Shown: positions 1 to 9,077, counted from the first letter of the stretch. The stretch is 26,922 bases of DNA from Tubiluchus corallicola (GCA_030141605.1 JAQGDQ010001222.1:27301-54222), one strand, 5' to 3'. Made by a program: numbers and translations. Notes: a model not told the origin generated them from the sequence alone.

Positions 1-103
1 TTTGTTTGTTAAAATTTTTTTAGTTTGTGTAAAATTTTGCACAGAAACTGAAGCTAAATTGGCCTAACTGCATTCTGTTTCAAACATTTTAATGATAAAA
101 AAT

Positions 104-300
104 GCATGTGGTTAAAGTGCTGGATTATACGAATTGATGATTTTAGGTTCGAATCTAATTCGAGTTAAAAAAACTCGTTTGAATTTAATTTGAATTGAGC
201 TTGAAAGATTTTTGAACAAGTTTTCGAATCAGGTAGTAAAAAGTGGTCTTACAAAGACCTTGCATATTACCTGATTTTGTTCTGCAGTAAAATTCGAATT
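104..300 (+). mobile_element. tRNA-derived SINE, copy 1
   Basis: An A-box-like GTGGTTAAAGTGCTGG (108-123) and a B-box-like GGTTCGAATCT (146-156) have internal pol III promoter spacing, most like Leu/Ser tRNA. The body runs through TTTTTTTAACTCG-type sequence and CAGGTAGTAAAAAGTGG to about 300. The same body recurs on the minus strand at 4907-5036 and 5375-5522. Similarity to the 4907 copy continues past the likely SINE end, up to 364. Confidence 0.6.
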
Positions 301-364
301 CGAATAGCACATGTTTAGTTTTTACCATGCTTCTCTTTTCTCTGCTCTCCAGGAGGTTCTCCAG
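223..364 (+). repeat. Inverted 142-bp copy of SINE body plus exon-13 splice acceptor
   Basis: Read on the plus strand, this matches the minus strand of 5036-4895 over 142 ungapped positions with about 10 mismatches counted by eye. The match covers SINE body, polypyrimidine tract, AG (351-352) and GAGGTTCTCCAG (353-364), the counterpart of the first 12 bases of ATR exon 13. Similarity stops there. Most mismatches are T/C exchanges in the pyrimidine tract. Confidence 0.85.
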
Positions 365-516
365 GAGACTCAACTTTTTCAACCACCTTTTTTACTTTAC
401 CAGGAAAACCCGAAATTTCAGGAAATCAATTTGATTCCTTTTTGCAACCACACCACAAAGCTAACACCTTTATTCATCACAAAAATGATGAGAAGTTAGA
501 GAAGCCATGAACTCAC

Positions 517-667
517 AGGCTCTGGATTTTCTGGATCCGGTCAAGTTCTGCATCCGATGCCTCGTCCACATGGTCAGGTGATCCAGAATGCCGAAAACTG
601 TCTGCGTGCTGAGATGGTGGAAATCTGTCACCTTGTGTTGTAGAACGGAGAGAATTTCTTCGCAAAT
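517..667 (-). CDS. ATR: ATR exon 15 (last in window, just before FAT region)
   Basis: 151 nt: 50 codons + 1. The product is ICEEILSVLQHKVTDFHHLSTQTVFGILDHLTMWTRHRMQNLTGSRKSRA. The human counterpart is EIMAVLKHD..LCQLSTQTVFSMLDHLTQWARHKFQALKAEK; this animal lacks part of the human linker before LSTQTVF. The acceptor is GTTTACACCAG|ATT and the donor T|GTGAGT. The next exon, starting in phase 1, must lie below position 1. The 94-bp array begins 46 bp upstream of its acceptor. Confidence 0.92.
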
Positions 668-712
668 CTGGTGTAAACAGAACAAGAAGATTTGACTGAC
701 AGTGTCAGGTGA

Positions 713-2497
713 GCGCAACTAAAGACGACTGTAACAGTAGAAAAAATGTTCAAAGAATATGCGAGTGTAGCTGCAAAGTAACATGTTATAATGCTGTGTA
801 GTAACAGCGCAACTAAAGACGACTGTAATAGTAGAAAAAATGTTCAACGAATATGCGAGTGTAGCTGCAAAGTAACATGTTACAATGCCTTGTAGTAACA
901 GCGCAACTAAAGACGACTGTAATAGTAGAAAAAATGTTCAACGAATATGCGAGTGTAGCTGCAAAGTAACATGTTACAATGCCTTGTAGTAACAGCGCAA
1001 CTAAAGACGACTGTAATAGTAGAAAAAATGTTCAACGAATATGCGAGTGTAGCTGCAAAGTAACATGTTACAATGCCTTGTAGTAACAGCGCAACTAAAG
1101 ACGACTGTAATAGTAGAAAAAATGTTCAACGAATATGCGAGTGTAGCTGCAAAGTAACATGTTACAATGCCTTGTAGTAACAGCCCAACTAAAGACGACT
1201 GTAACAGTAGAAAAAATGTTCAACGAAGAAGCGAGTGTAGCTGCAAAGTAACATGTTACAATGCCTTGTAGCAACAGCGCAACTAAAGACGACTGTAACA
1301 GTAGAAAAAATGTTCAACCAAGATGTGAGTGTAGCTGCAAAGTAACATGTTACAATGCCTTGTAGCAACAGCGCAACTAAAGACGACTGTAACAGTAGAA
1401 AAAATGTTCAACGAATATGTGAGTGTAGCTGCAAAGTAACATGTTACAATGCCTTGTAGCAACAGCGCAACTAAAGACGACTGTAACAGTAGAAAAAATG
1501 TTCAACCAAGATGTGAGTGTAGCTGCAAAGTAACATGTTACAATGCCTTGTAGCAACAGCGCAACTAAAGACGACTGTAACAGTAGAAAAAATGTTCAAC
1601 GAATATGTGAGTGTAGCTGCAAAGTAACATGTTACAATGCCTTGTAGCAACAGCCCAACTAAAGACGACTGTAACAGTAGAAAAAATGTTCAACGAATAT
1701 GCGAGTGTAGCTGCAAAGTAACATGTTACAATGCCTTGTAGTAACAGCGCAACTAAAGACGATTGTAACAGTAGAAAAAATGTTCAACGAATATGCGAGT
1801 GTAGCTGCAAAGTAACATGTTACAAAGCCTTGTAGCAACAGCTCAACTAAAGACGACTGTAACAGTAGAAAAATTTTTCAACCAAGATGTGAGTGTAGCT
1901 GCAAAGTAACATGTTACAATGCCTTGTAGCAACAGTGCAACTAAAGACGACTGTAACAGCAGGAAAAATGTTTAACCAAGATGTGAGTGTAGCTACAAAG
2001 TAACATGTTACAATGCCTTGTAGCAACAGTGCAACTAAAGACGACTGTAACAGTAGAAAAAATTTTCAACCAAGATGTGAGTGTAGCTGCAAAGTAACAT
2101 GTTACAATGCCTTGTAGCAACAGTGCAATTAAAGACGACTGTAACAGCCGGAAAAATGTTCAACGAATATGCGAGTGTAGCTGTAAAGTAACATGTTACA
2201 ATGCCTTGTAGCAGCAGCGCAATTAAAGACGACTGTAACAGGAGGAAAAATGTTCAACCAAGATGTGAGTGTAGCTGCAAAGTAACATGTTACAATGCTG
2301 TGTAGCAGCAGCGCAATTAAAGACGACTGTAACAGTAGAAAAAATGTTCAACGAATATGCGAGTGTAGCTGCAAAGTAACATGTTACAATGTCCAGTAGC
2401 AACAGTGCAACTAAAGACGACTGTAACAGTAGAAAAAATGTTCAGCCAAGATGTGAGTGTAGCTGCAAAGTAACATGTTACAATGCCTTGTAGCAAT
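713..2497. repeat. 94-bp minisatellite, 19 units
   Basis: Units start at 713, 807, and so on to 2405, with a constant 94-bp period and no length change over 18 steps. Each contains GCGCAACTAAAGACGACTGT, TAGAAAAAATGTTCAAC, GAGTGTAGCTGCAAAG and the palindrome GTAACATGTTAC. Variant positions (CGAATATG/CCAAGATG, AATAG/AACAG, GTAACA/GCAACA) are shared by neighbouring blocks, as expected from unequal exchange. It lies in ATR intron 14. Confidence 0.97.
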
Positions 2498-2910
2498 ATG
2501 TTACTTTGCCTTGTAGTAACACGTTACTTTGCCTTGTTGTAACACGTTACTTTGCCTTGTAGTAACATGTTATCACCTTATAGTAACATGTTACTTCGCT
2601 TTGTAATAACATATTGTTTTGTCTTGTAGTAACATGTTATTTTATCTTGTAGTAACATGTTACTTTACCTTGTAGTATCATGTTACTTTGCCTTGTAGTA
2701 ACATATTACTTTGCCTTGTAGTAACACGTTACTCTGCCTTGTAGTAACATGTTACTTCGCCTTATAGTAACATGTTACTTTGCCTTGTAGTAACATGTTA
2801 CCTTGCCTTGTAGTAACACTTTAATTTGACTTGTAGTAACACGTTACATTGCCTTGCAGTAACATGTTACATCACCTTATAGTAACATGCTAGTTTTCCT
2901 TGTGTTACAT
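2490..2910. repeat. 23-bp degenerate array continuing from the 94-bp array
   Basis: The unit is close to GTAACATGTTACTTTGCCTTGTA, here given as GTAACATGTTAC followed by TTTGCCTTGTA. This is the last part of the 94-bp unit on its own, about 18 degenerate copies. A second island of the same unit lies at 4069-4131. Confidence 0.92.
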
Positions 2911-2911
2911 T

Positions 2912-3580
2912 TTTTAATTGCTTGTTTTTAATTTAAAACGTAAAACACAATAATTATTATACCATCGTTCTTTCGGGAAATGCAGGACGAGGCCATGTTT
3001 TTCCATGGCTAACTCTGGGTTGCCATTTCGTATGAAGCTCATTGTACTGGACGCTAAAAAGTGTCGCATTTTCCGCCAAATCAGTATATTAACGGCCAAG
3101 CAGTGTTGCCGCTTATACCATAATTATCAGAACATGCGTTTACGATCGATAATTATACGATAATTTAGTAATGCGAGACAAAAGGCTAAAGAACAAAGCA
3201 TGAAAAAACGTGAATTGAAAAAAATGTAAACATTCTGCTAACCAGGGGGAAATACGCAAATTTTAACTTCAACTGATTCAGCTTTTAATGTTCAAAAAGC
3301 TTTAAAAAAATCTTCCTCCCTCTCTACTGACATCTTTTGAATTCACATGGAAAGACAGCAACAATTTTTTCTGTGAAAATAACTTTGTTTACAAGATTGT
3401 ATTTTAGTAACACACCACAAGAAGTTATTGTCAAATATGCAAAACGCAATACGGCCCAGTTAAAATGCAACTACGTAGCGAAAGGTTTAATACAATTTAA
3501 CACACCACAATCAGTTAAAATAACTAACTATATTTTTACGTACAACACATGTGTTTATGTATTAATACCTATTATGTATA
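2912..3580. other. Intron 14 sequence, nothing recognised
   Basis: AT-rich. Open frames here, such as the minus-strand frame at 2914-3099 and the plus-strand frame from 3337, show no known domain and no splice context. I see no gene. Confidence 0.6.
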
Positions 3581-3755
3581 TTAATTGGGTCAAAACACCT
3601 CACTCCCAAAGTGAGTCTATTAAGCGGTGCCTACTGTACATTGCATTCAGTGCATTTCCTACAGTGCATTCAGACCAGACGGTTTAGTCTAGTGGTAATG
3701 CGTCTGCTTTTCGTCCGGGAGGTCGTGAGTTCGAACCAGCGGCCGGGTGTATTTA
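3581..3755 (+). mobile_element. tRNA-derived SINE (second family), 3'-truncated copy
   Basis: It shares with the 4185 copy a leader starting TTAATTGGGTCAAAACAC, then AGACCAGACGGTTTAG and an A-box-like TAGTCTAGTGGTAATGCG. It also has a B-box-like GAGTTCGAACC and CAGCGGC. The copy stops near 3755, just below the exon-14 donor. As an independent tRNA gene it lacks a pairing acceptor stem, so I read it as a SINE head. Confidence 0.7.
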
Positions 3756-3794
3756 TAAGTACAATACAACAAACACTGCAAATATTGTACTAAC

Positions 3795-3932
3795 CTCATC
3801 CGTGTCCGTAGAACTGCCGTCCAGTATTACATAAAGGATTATGTAAGGCAGCAAGTAGAGGGCAGCTTTGTTGTCGTATTTAAACACCATCTGGCAGGCA
3901 GTGAATATCCGCTTCGCTTTCACGTCTTTGAC
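3795..3932 (-). CDS. ATR: ATR exon 14
   Basis: 138 nt, 46 codons in phase 0-0. The product is VKDVKAKRIFTACQMVFKYDNKAALYLLPYIILYVILDGSSTDTDE. It matches human VRHDLASKIFTCCSIMMKHDFKVTIYLLPHILVYVLLGCNQEDQQE. The acceptor is CCGTTCCAG|GTC and the donor GAG|GTTAGT. A tRNA-SINE copy ends about 40 bp below its donor. Confidence 0.93.
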
Positions 3933-4068
3933 CTGGAACGGAAGGAAAAGTGTCGCCAAAAGACTTTTAGAACGAGCTGACGTCGTCAAAAAAAGATGTT
4001 TATCTTTTACAGTGACATTAAGTAAAAAAACCTGACCCAATCTTAAGCTGTAGGTTAAAACAGCTTTG

Positions 4069-4131
4069 CCTTGTAGTAACATGTTACTTTGCCTTGTAGT
4101 AACATGTTATCACCTTATAGTAACATAATGC
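4069..4131. repeat. Detached island of the 23-bp repeat
   Basis: About 2.7 copies of CTTTGCCTTGTAGTAACATG-type units lie in intron 13, separated from the main array by exon 14 and more than 1 kb. Confidence 0.85.
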
Positions 4132-4184
4132 TTTGTCTTGTCCTTTGCAGTAATACTGCACCCATCGGTTAATAGGTTCAGTCG

Positions 4185-4548
4185 GTTAATTGGGTCAAAA
4201 CACGTCGGTCCCAAAGTGAGTCTACTAAGGGGCATCGCCTATGGTGTATTCAGACCAGACGGTTTAGTCTAGTGGTAATGCGTCTGCTTTCCGACCGGGA
4301 GGTCGTGAGTTCGAACCAGCGGCTGGGTCATACCAAAGACTTTACAAATGGTTTCTGCTGTAGCCCTGCCTGATGCGTGGTATTTAGGGTAAAAGTGGGG
4401 TGATAATAGTCTCTGTTATGTAGTTGTAGGTTGTTATTTACAGTCGGCGATAATAGCTCTTTGAGCTAATGTTAATTGTTGACCCAAAAGCCGACTTTAA
4501 ATAAAGATTATTATTGTTGTTGTTGTTGTTGTTATTATTATTATTGCT
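4185..4548 (+). mobile_element. tRNA-derived SINE (second family), near full length
   Basis: It has the same leader and tRNA-like head as the 3581 copy (A-box about 4267-4284, B-box about 4308-4318). A body of about 190 bp follows and ends CCGACTTTAAATAAAGATTATTATTG with a TTG/TTA microsatellite. The end AATAAAGATTATTAT is the same as the tail of the LINE at 7895-8400 read on its own strand, which suggests the two share replication machinery. Confidence 0.72.
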
Positions 4549-4666
4549 ACTGCAGCAATTCAAGATAATGGCTTGTAAGAACGGTTGAATGGCAAACTGA
4601 AACAAGGAGGAAGAGGAGAACAAGAAGAATAAACGAATTTCTTTTACTAAAGAGTTATGCACATAC

Positions 4667-4906
4667 CCTTGTTGTCAAATACGAAGCCCAGGTGCACACC
4701 CAGTTACTAAACTTCCTGCCCCGGGCTGAATTGTAGATGGGTTTGCTCAACGTGTTCCAGTCATGCGAATTCGTCTGCTTGATGTACCTGGAGTGCAAGT
4801 GCGGAACGAGAATCTCCAGCACGTCGTAGTCGAACCTGTTCCACAGCCGCCCGCCCACGCCGGACGTGTCTTTTGTTTCACTGACGTCGTACGACTGAAG
4901 AACCTC
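4667..4906 (-). CDS. ATR: ATR exon 13
   Basis: 240 nt, 80 codons in phase 0-0. The product begins EVLQSYDVSETKDTSGVGGRLWNRF and continues DVLEILVPHLHSRYIK...HDWNTLSKPIY...KFSNWVCTWASYLTTR. The human counterpart is ELLSIYDCREMET..GHQLWRRFPEHVREILEPHLNTRYK and DWSGVKKPIY..FAEWSASWAGYLITK. The acceptor is CTGTCCTCTAG|GAG and the donor AGG|GTATGT. The acceptor and the first 12 exon bases recur, inverted, at 223-364. Confidence 0.94.
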
Positions 4907-5036
4907 CTAGAGGACAGAGAAAAAAGAAACACGGTAAAAACAAAACATGTGCTATTTGAATTCGAATTTTACTGCAGAACAAAATCAGGTAATATGCAAG
5001 ATCTTTGTAAGACCACTTTTTACTACCTGATTCGAA
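4907..5036 (-). mobile_element. SINE body, copy 2, adjoining exon-13 acceptor
   Basis: Read on the minus strand from 5036, this is SINE-body sequence (TTCGAATCAGGTAGTA onward) that runs directly into the polypyrimidine tract and AG of exon 13. It lacks the tRNA head seen in copy 1. See 223-364 for the inverted counterpart. Confidence 0.7.
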
Positions 5037-5168
5037 GATAAACAATTATGTTTTTCTTTCAAAGTAATTCTATTATGTTTTTCTTATCAATTATATCATA
5101 TCTACTGTTTGAATAAACATTTTTGCATTATTATATTTCGTTTTAATTTCGTCTATATTTCGACTTTA

Positions 5169-5305
5169 CAGTTCATCTGGTGCTTGTGAACGGATTATTT
5201 GCTTTTACATTATTTCTTATGGGAATAAATGATTCGGTTCTCAACCAAATCGGTTTTAAAACACTTTTTAGGAACGAATTATGGTCGAAAACCGAGGTAC
5301 GACTG
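5169..5305. mobile_element. Possible short Tc1/mariner-type MITE
   Basis: The right end reads GAAAACCGAGGTACGACTG followed by TA. The left end is TA followed by CAGTTCATCTGGTGC. Internal GAACGGATTAT and GGAACGAATTATG are imperfect inverted counterparts. The ends resemble the CAGT..ACCTCGG termini common in TA-inserting elements. The inverted repeats are poorly conserved. Confidence 0.42.
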
Positions 5306-5374
5306 TATTTGAAACAGCGTGCAATTAGTGCAATTTAGCTGCAGTTTCTGTGCACAATTTTTAACAAACTAACA

Positions 5375-5522
5375 GTAGTTTTACTGCAAAACAAAATCAG
5401 GTAATATGCAAGATCTTTGTAAGACCACTTTTTACCACCTGATTCGAAAACTTGTTCGAAAATCTTTCAAGCTCAATAGGAGTTCAATTCAAACGAGTTT
5501 TTTTAACTCGAATTAGATTCAG
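5375..5522 (-). mobile_element. SINE body, copy 3
   Basis: On the minus strand it reads from CTCGAATTAGATTC-type sequence through AACTTGTTTTCGAATCAGGTGG to CTGATTTTGTTTTGCAGTAAAAC. It lacks the tRNA head. Unlike copies 1 and 2 it ends at CAGTAAAAC, which marks the probable true 3' end of the SINE. Confidence 0.65.
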
Positions 5523-5625
5523 CAGACTGTCACACTGTCTAGGTGTTTGCTATCTGTTTATAGTGAATTTAGCCAAATTCAATGATTTGATAAATGCTTG
5601 TGACCTGTAAATCGTTGTATTTTAT

Positions 5626-5725
5626 AAAGATTGTGTAATTCATACTTTACAATTATTGTAATTTGTAAAGTTGTGTAATTCATACTTTACAATATTTGTA
5701 ATTTGCAAAGATTGTGTAATTCATG
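5626..5725. repeat. About 40-bp tandem repeat, 2.5 copies
   Basis: TTGTGTAATTCATACTTTAC recurs at 5631 and 5671 and in part at 5712, with TTGTAATTTG between. No function is visible. Confidence 0.85.
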
Positions 5726-5910
5726 CGTAAAAGATTTAATATTTTGATTTAGTTCCTATTTTATAATAATCTTGTATAATCACCTGAATTTGCAAAATGC
5801 CTTTATTTGATTTTATTTTATTTGATTTCATTTTATTTTTGCAGAATAAATAACCGTTAGCAAGCCAATGTGGAATTTGAAGTTTTGGTTGGGACATTCT
5901 GTCAGCTACA

Positions 5911-6135
5911 ACAACAGATATAAATTTACAATCCTCTGGGTAACGACTTGGCAACACATGAATAATTGTTTCCTTGGTAACACAACAGATATAAATTTAC
6001 AAGCCTCTACGTAATGACTTGGCTACACATGAACAATTGTTTCCTTGGTAACACAACAGATATAAATTTACAAGCCTCTACGTAACGACTTGGCAACACA
6101 TGAATAATTGTTTCCTTGGTAACACAACAGATATG
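5911..6135. repeat. 71-bp tandem repeat, 3 copies plus part
   Basis: ACAACAGATATAAATTTAC starts at 5911, 5982 and 6053, with a partial ACAACAGATAT at 6124. The rest of each unit carries ACGACTTGGCAACACATGAA and TTGTTTCCTTGGTAAC. The array ends immediately before the hydrophobic reading frame upstream of the LRR gene. Confidence 0.95.
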
Positions 6136-6245
6136 CTGCCATCCTACTCTTATTTATACTGGCAGTTTTTGTGACGCATTCACGCCTTGAACAAATTTTG
6201 TTCGAACATAAAATTCGAGAGCTATATGGTGCGACTTTGCAAGTG
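6132..6245 (+). other. Signal-peptide-like reading frame upstream of the LRR gene
   Basis: This frame encodes YAAILLLFILAVFVTHSRLE and then about 18 more residues to a stop at 6246-6248. The hydrophobic core followed by polar residues looks like a secretory signal. An ATG at 6133-6135 is one frame off, and no in-frame ATG exists. It could be the first coding exon of the LRR gene with a small indel, or chance. Confidence 0.25.
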
Positions 6246-6392
6246 TAATGGAAAAATGATGTTGCAAATGTTTTATGCAGCAAAGTTTGGCATTGCATTC
6301 ATCATGTTAGCAACACCTAGTTTGGGCAGAAAAAGGGACGGCGTCCATTTCATTCAATCCTGTTTAATAAAGAGATATAGGGCTTCATTTGA

Positions 6393-7735
6393 GATATAGA
6401 TTACGCAGAAAATCTGCTCAAAATTGAGAAAAACTTTATTAGTGCTACGGTGGTTGAATCTGTCAGAATATTTTTGGCTAAAGAATTGGTATTCATTCAC
6501 CCCCGGGCTTTCAGCAACTTGAATGATTTGAAAGAAATCAGTATCCATAAGTGTAAAAAGTTGGAGTTGGATCTGGACTTGTATAATTGTCCAAAGTTTC
6601 GTGAATTTGGCGTAGTTCACACAGGTATCACTACAATGGATATGCCTAAATTTCGAGATGAAACCTTTATATTCGAAAATTTAAAAATGTTTATGCTCAA
6701 CAATCCTTTAATCTGCGACTGCAGAACAGCTTGGATGAAGAAAAATCGGAACTGACATACAATGTAGACACTTACCCAATGCCAAACAACGAAATGACGT
6801 ACCAACAACTATGCATACTTTGGAGGATTTTTGTCCATCTGGTGTCTCCACTACAAAACATACGACAACTCTAAAGTCTGCAGAAATTTCAACTACGAAG
6901 AAAACAACGGAGACAAATTCCACAACCTTAAACCCTACAAGAGCTTCGGCTACCAAGACAACAACTGAGATACCTTCGACAACCTTAAAACCCACACAAC
7001 TTTCGACAACCAAGACTACAGAAAAAGACACATCGGAAATTTTAGGTTGTATGACAGTGGGGGGATAACATAACATGTCGTGGTGTGGGCTACTCCCAAT
7101 TGGATGAGATTCTAAAATCGCTGCCCGCTGTTGCCACTTTTACGCTGAAGATCCTCTTCTACGAGGATGTACAATTGCCACAGGAATTTCTGAAGGGAAA
7201 ACGGGTGGAAACATTGTTGGTAATGAATAGTAATGTCACTTTTCTCGGGGAAACCGACATACGTGGTTCGATCGTAAACTTTCGAATGGAGTCCATGGAG
7301 CAGTTACGAATCGTCCATCGCCGCACATTTCACAAGGTTGAGAACTTGGAGTCAATTGCGTTTATTGATTGCATTGCACTGGCCATGGCGAATTTGGACC
7401 TCTCCAATAACCCTTCAATTCGTTCCATCAGTTTTATTGGTACGAAAATAAGCAACATGGCGATGCCGGTGCTGCACCCCGGTGTCCATCCCGGCGCAGT
7501 GGATTTTAAGTTGTCGGAAAGTCGATTAATTTGCGACTGCAACGCAGTTTGGATGAAGAAAACGAAGTGGAACAAGTCGTCTGTAGACTGCTGGGAACCC
7601 CGAATATCTAACGAGCAGCTAAAGCTTTCAGATTTCGCGTGCCCACATGCACGACACGTCTCTGCCCAAAGTGCTGGCACGACGACCATCAGTAATGTGG
7701 GAAGTTTATTTCATCTTCTCCTCTTCCTCATATAA
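6393..7735 (+). pseudogene. LRR surface protein gene, frame broken twice (nested in ATR intron 12)
   Basis: Product parts in order: LRR segment (FIHPRAFSNLNDLKEI); LRRCT with ICDCRTAWMKK, then DIQC and EDFCP after a shift; Thr-rich stalk with three to four repeats of about 19 residues (TTTEIPSTTLKPTQ); LRRNT-like segment with two Cys (GCMTVG, NITCRG); LRRs (VETLLV, LESIAF, LDLSNNPSIRSI); second LRRCT (ICDCNAVWMKK, SSVDC, DFACP); and a hydrophobic end SLFHLLLFLI like a GPI signal. It would be an extracellular, membrane-tethered adhesion or recognition protein. Frame is lost at A5 (6741-6745) and G6 (7059-7064); one base fewer in each run restores continuity. It may be a decayed copy, or an intact gene with homopolymer read errors. 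The open frame begins after a stop at 6390-6392. GATATAG at 6393-6399 could be an acceptor, so the real 5' end may be another exon. The two LRR/LRRCT blocks resemble each other. Confidence 0.65.
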
Positions 7736-7741
7736 AAACAT

Positions 7742-7829
7742 GTTCCTGGCACATAGTTATTTCAAAGCATTGTAATCGTAATGACGTTCCTGGCACATAG
7801 TTATTTCAAAGCATTGTAATCGTAACGAA
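7742..7829. repeat. 44-bp tandem duplication after the LRR stop codon
   Basis: GTTCCTGGCACATAGTTATT followed by TCAAAGCATTGTAATCGTAA occurs twice with 44-bp spacing, nearly identical, so it is recent. It lies within what would be the 3' untranslated region. Confidence 0.9.
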
Positions 7830-7894
7830 CATTTGTAGCTGCAATTTGAGATTGTAGAAATTATATTTTAAAATCCAGTTTTATAGATACAATA

Positions 7895-8400
7895 TATATA
7901 ATAATCTTTATTTGCCGTAAAAAATCGATATTCATAACTATAAAAGCATAAAAGAACATCGCAGCATGAGAATTAGATTCACACAACTGTTAAAGGCAAA
8001 TGCGTCCAGTGCAAGCTAAAAACTACTGTGCCAAAAATTTAAAACTAAATATACATTATAATGTTACACACAAATTACAATCGACTTACGATATATACAT
8101 ACAATTTAAAACGGACGTGGGTAAATAAAATTTGCGGATGAATATATATTACCGTTTACGTATGTAGGGTTATTCAAAACGATTTAATGTATGTATTTTT
8201 AATTTTGATTTGAATTCGTAGAAAGACTTGATTTGTTTTAAATTTGATGGCAGGGCATTCCAAAGTTGAACTCCTTGTTTAGTGATAGAATTGTTGCCGT
8301 ATTTGTTATTTGTGCGTATTTGTTTAATATTGTGTGTTCTTGGATTTAATATTGGCTCCAAATTATGTTTACTGATATTCCTAGTTATGACTGACAACAG
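7895..8400 (-). mobile_element. 5'-truncated non-LTR retrotransposon (LINE), RT C-terminal tail and 3' UTR
   Basis: The minus strand 8397-8170 encodes TRNISKHNLEPILNPRTHN...ITKQGVQLWNALPSNLKQI..FYEFKSKLKIHTL. Its W-N-x-LP-x-x-L-K...F-K-x-K-L pattern is typical of the C-terminal end of many LINE reverse transcriptases. A stop lies just upstream, so the copy is truncated near 8400. About 270 bp of 3' UTR follow, ending AAATAAAGATTATTATATAT near 7895, which matches the tail of the SINE at 4185-4548. Confidence 0.82.
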
Positions 8401-8880
8401 CTATCAATAGGTAAGTAAACAAATAAGTAAACTAACAAACAATGCTCGGTTTCCAAACAATTCGTGATCTGAAACAAGGAAAGAGAAACAAACACCAAAA
8501 CGCAGACCGCAGCCCAAGTGCCACTTGTCTGGGACATGTGCAAATTTCTATTGTGTTATAGATATACATATAGGTAAGTTCTGTTAGCCTAATTATCATC
8601 TGAGAAGCAGCAAACAAAACTATGTAGATTGTCACCGCATCATTGATCATTGGTAGACAGACCGAGAGCATTTATTATAGCACACAAGTTTCGAATTTGT
8701 GCAAAATATTTTTAATGGTTTGATGTTACGCTGTGATGCTCTCCTGTTGGCGTTAGTGTTGTAGGTGTAGTCATCATCGCCGTCCTCATCACCATTGTCA
8801 CCAACATCATGATCACAATCAATGATTTGAAAAAAAATGGTGCCGTCGTCGGAGCTATAGCCTTGTCGGTTATATACCAA

Positions 8881-8909
8881 AATACATACATACATACATA
8901 CATACTATG

Positions 8910-8946
<37 letters not shown>
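8881..8946. repeat. (CATA)n/(TA)n microsatellite
   Basis: A CATACATA run is followed by an AT dinucleotide run of about 25 bp in intron 12, close below exon 12. The flanks at 8740-9060 are CAT- and GTG-rich low-complexity sequence with no coding sign. Confidence 0.95.
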
Positions 8947-8948
<2 letters not shown>

Positions 8949-9077
8949 CATCATGTGATGGCAGATGTGATGTGGTGGGCATAGTGTGATGGGGGTGATG
9001 AGTGTGCTGTGTGTGTTGTGCTGTGAAGGTGTGGTAGGGTGCATGTGGTGTTGGCAAGCAGCTAATGCTTCACAAAC

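Noticed and set aside
185-382. Conserved small protein shared by the minus frame at 185-382 and the plus frame at 4763-5041
   Set aside because: The shared 40 or so residues come from the inverted SINE/acceptor duplication read in one frame, not from a gene.
713-2497. CRISPR-like array
   Set aside because: There are no unique spacers: the whole 94-bp unit is repeated, in an animal intron.
3678-3750. Functional tRNA genes at 3678-3750 and 4260-4330
   Set aside because: Pol III boxes are present, but acceptor-stem pairing is poor, and shared flanks on both sides show two copies of one SINE.
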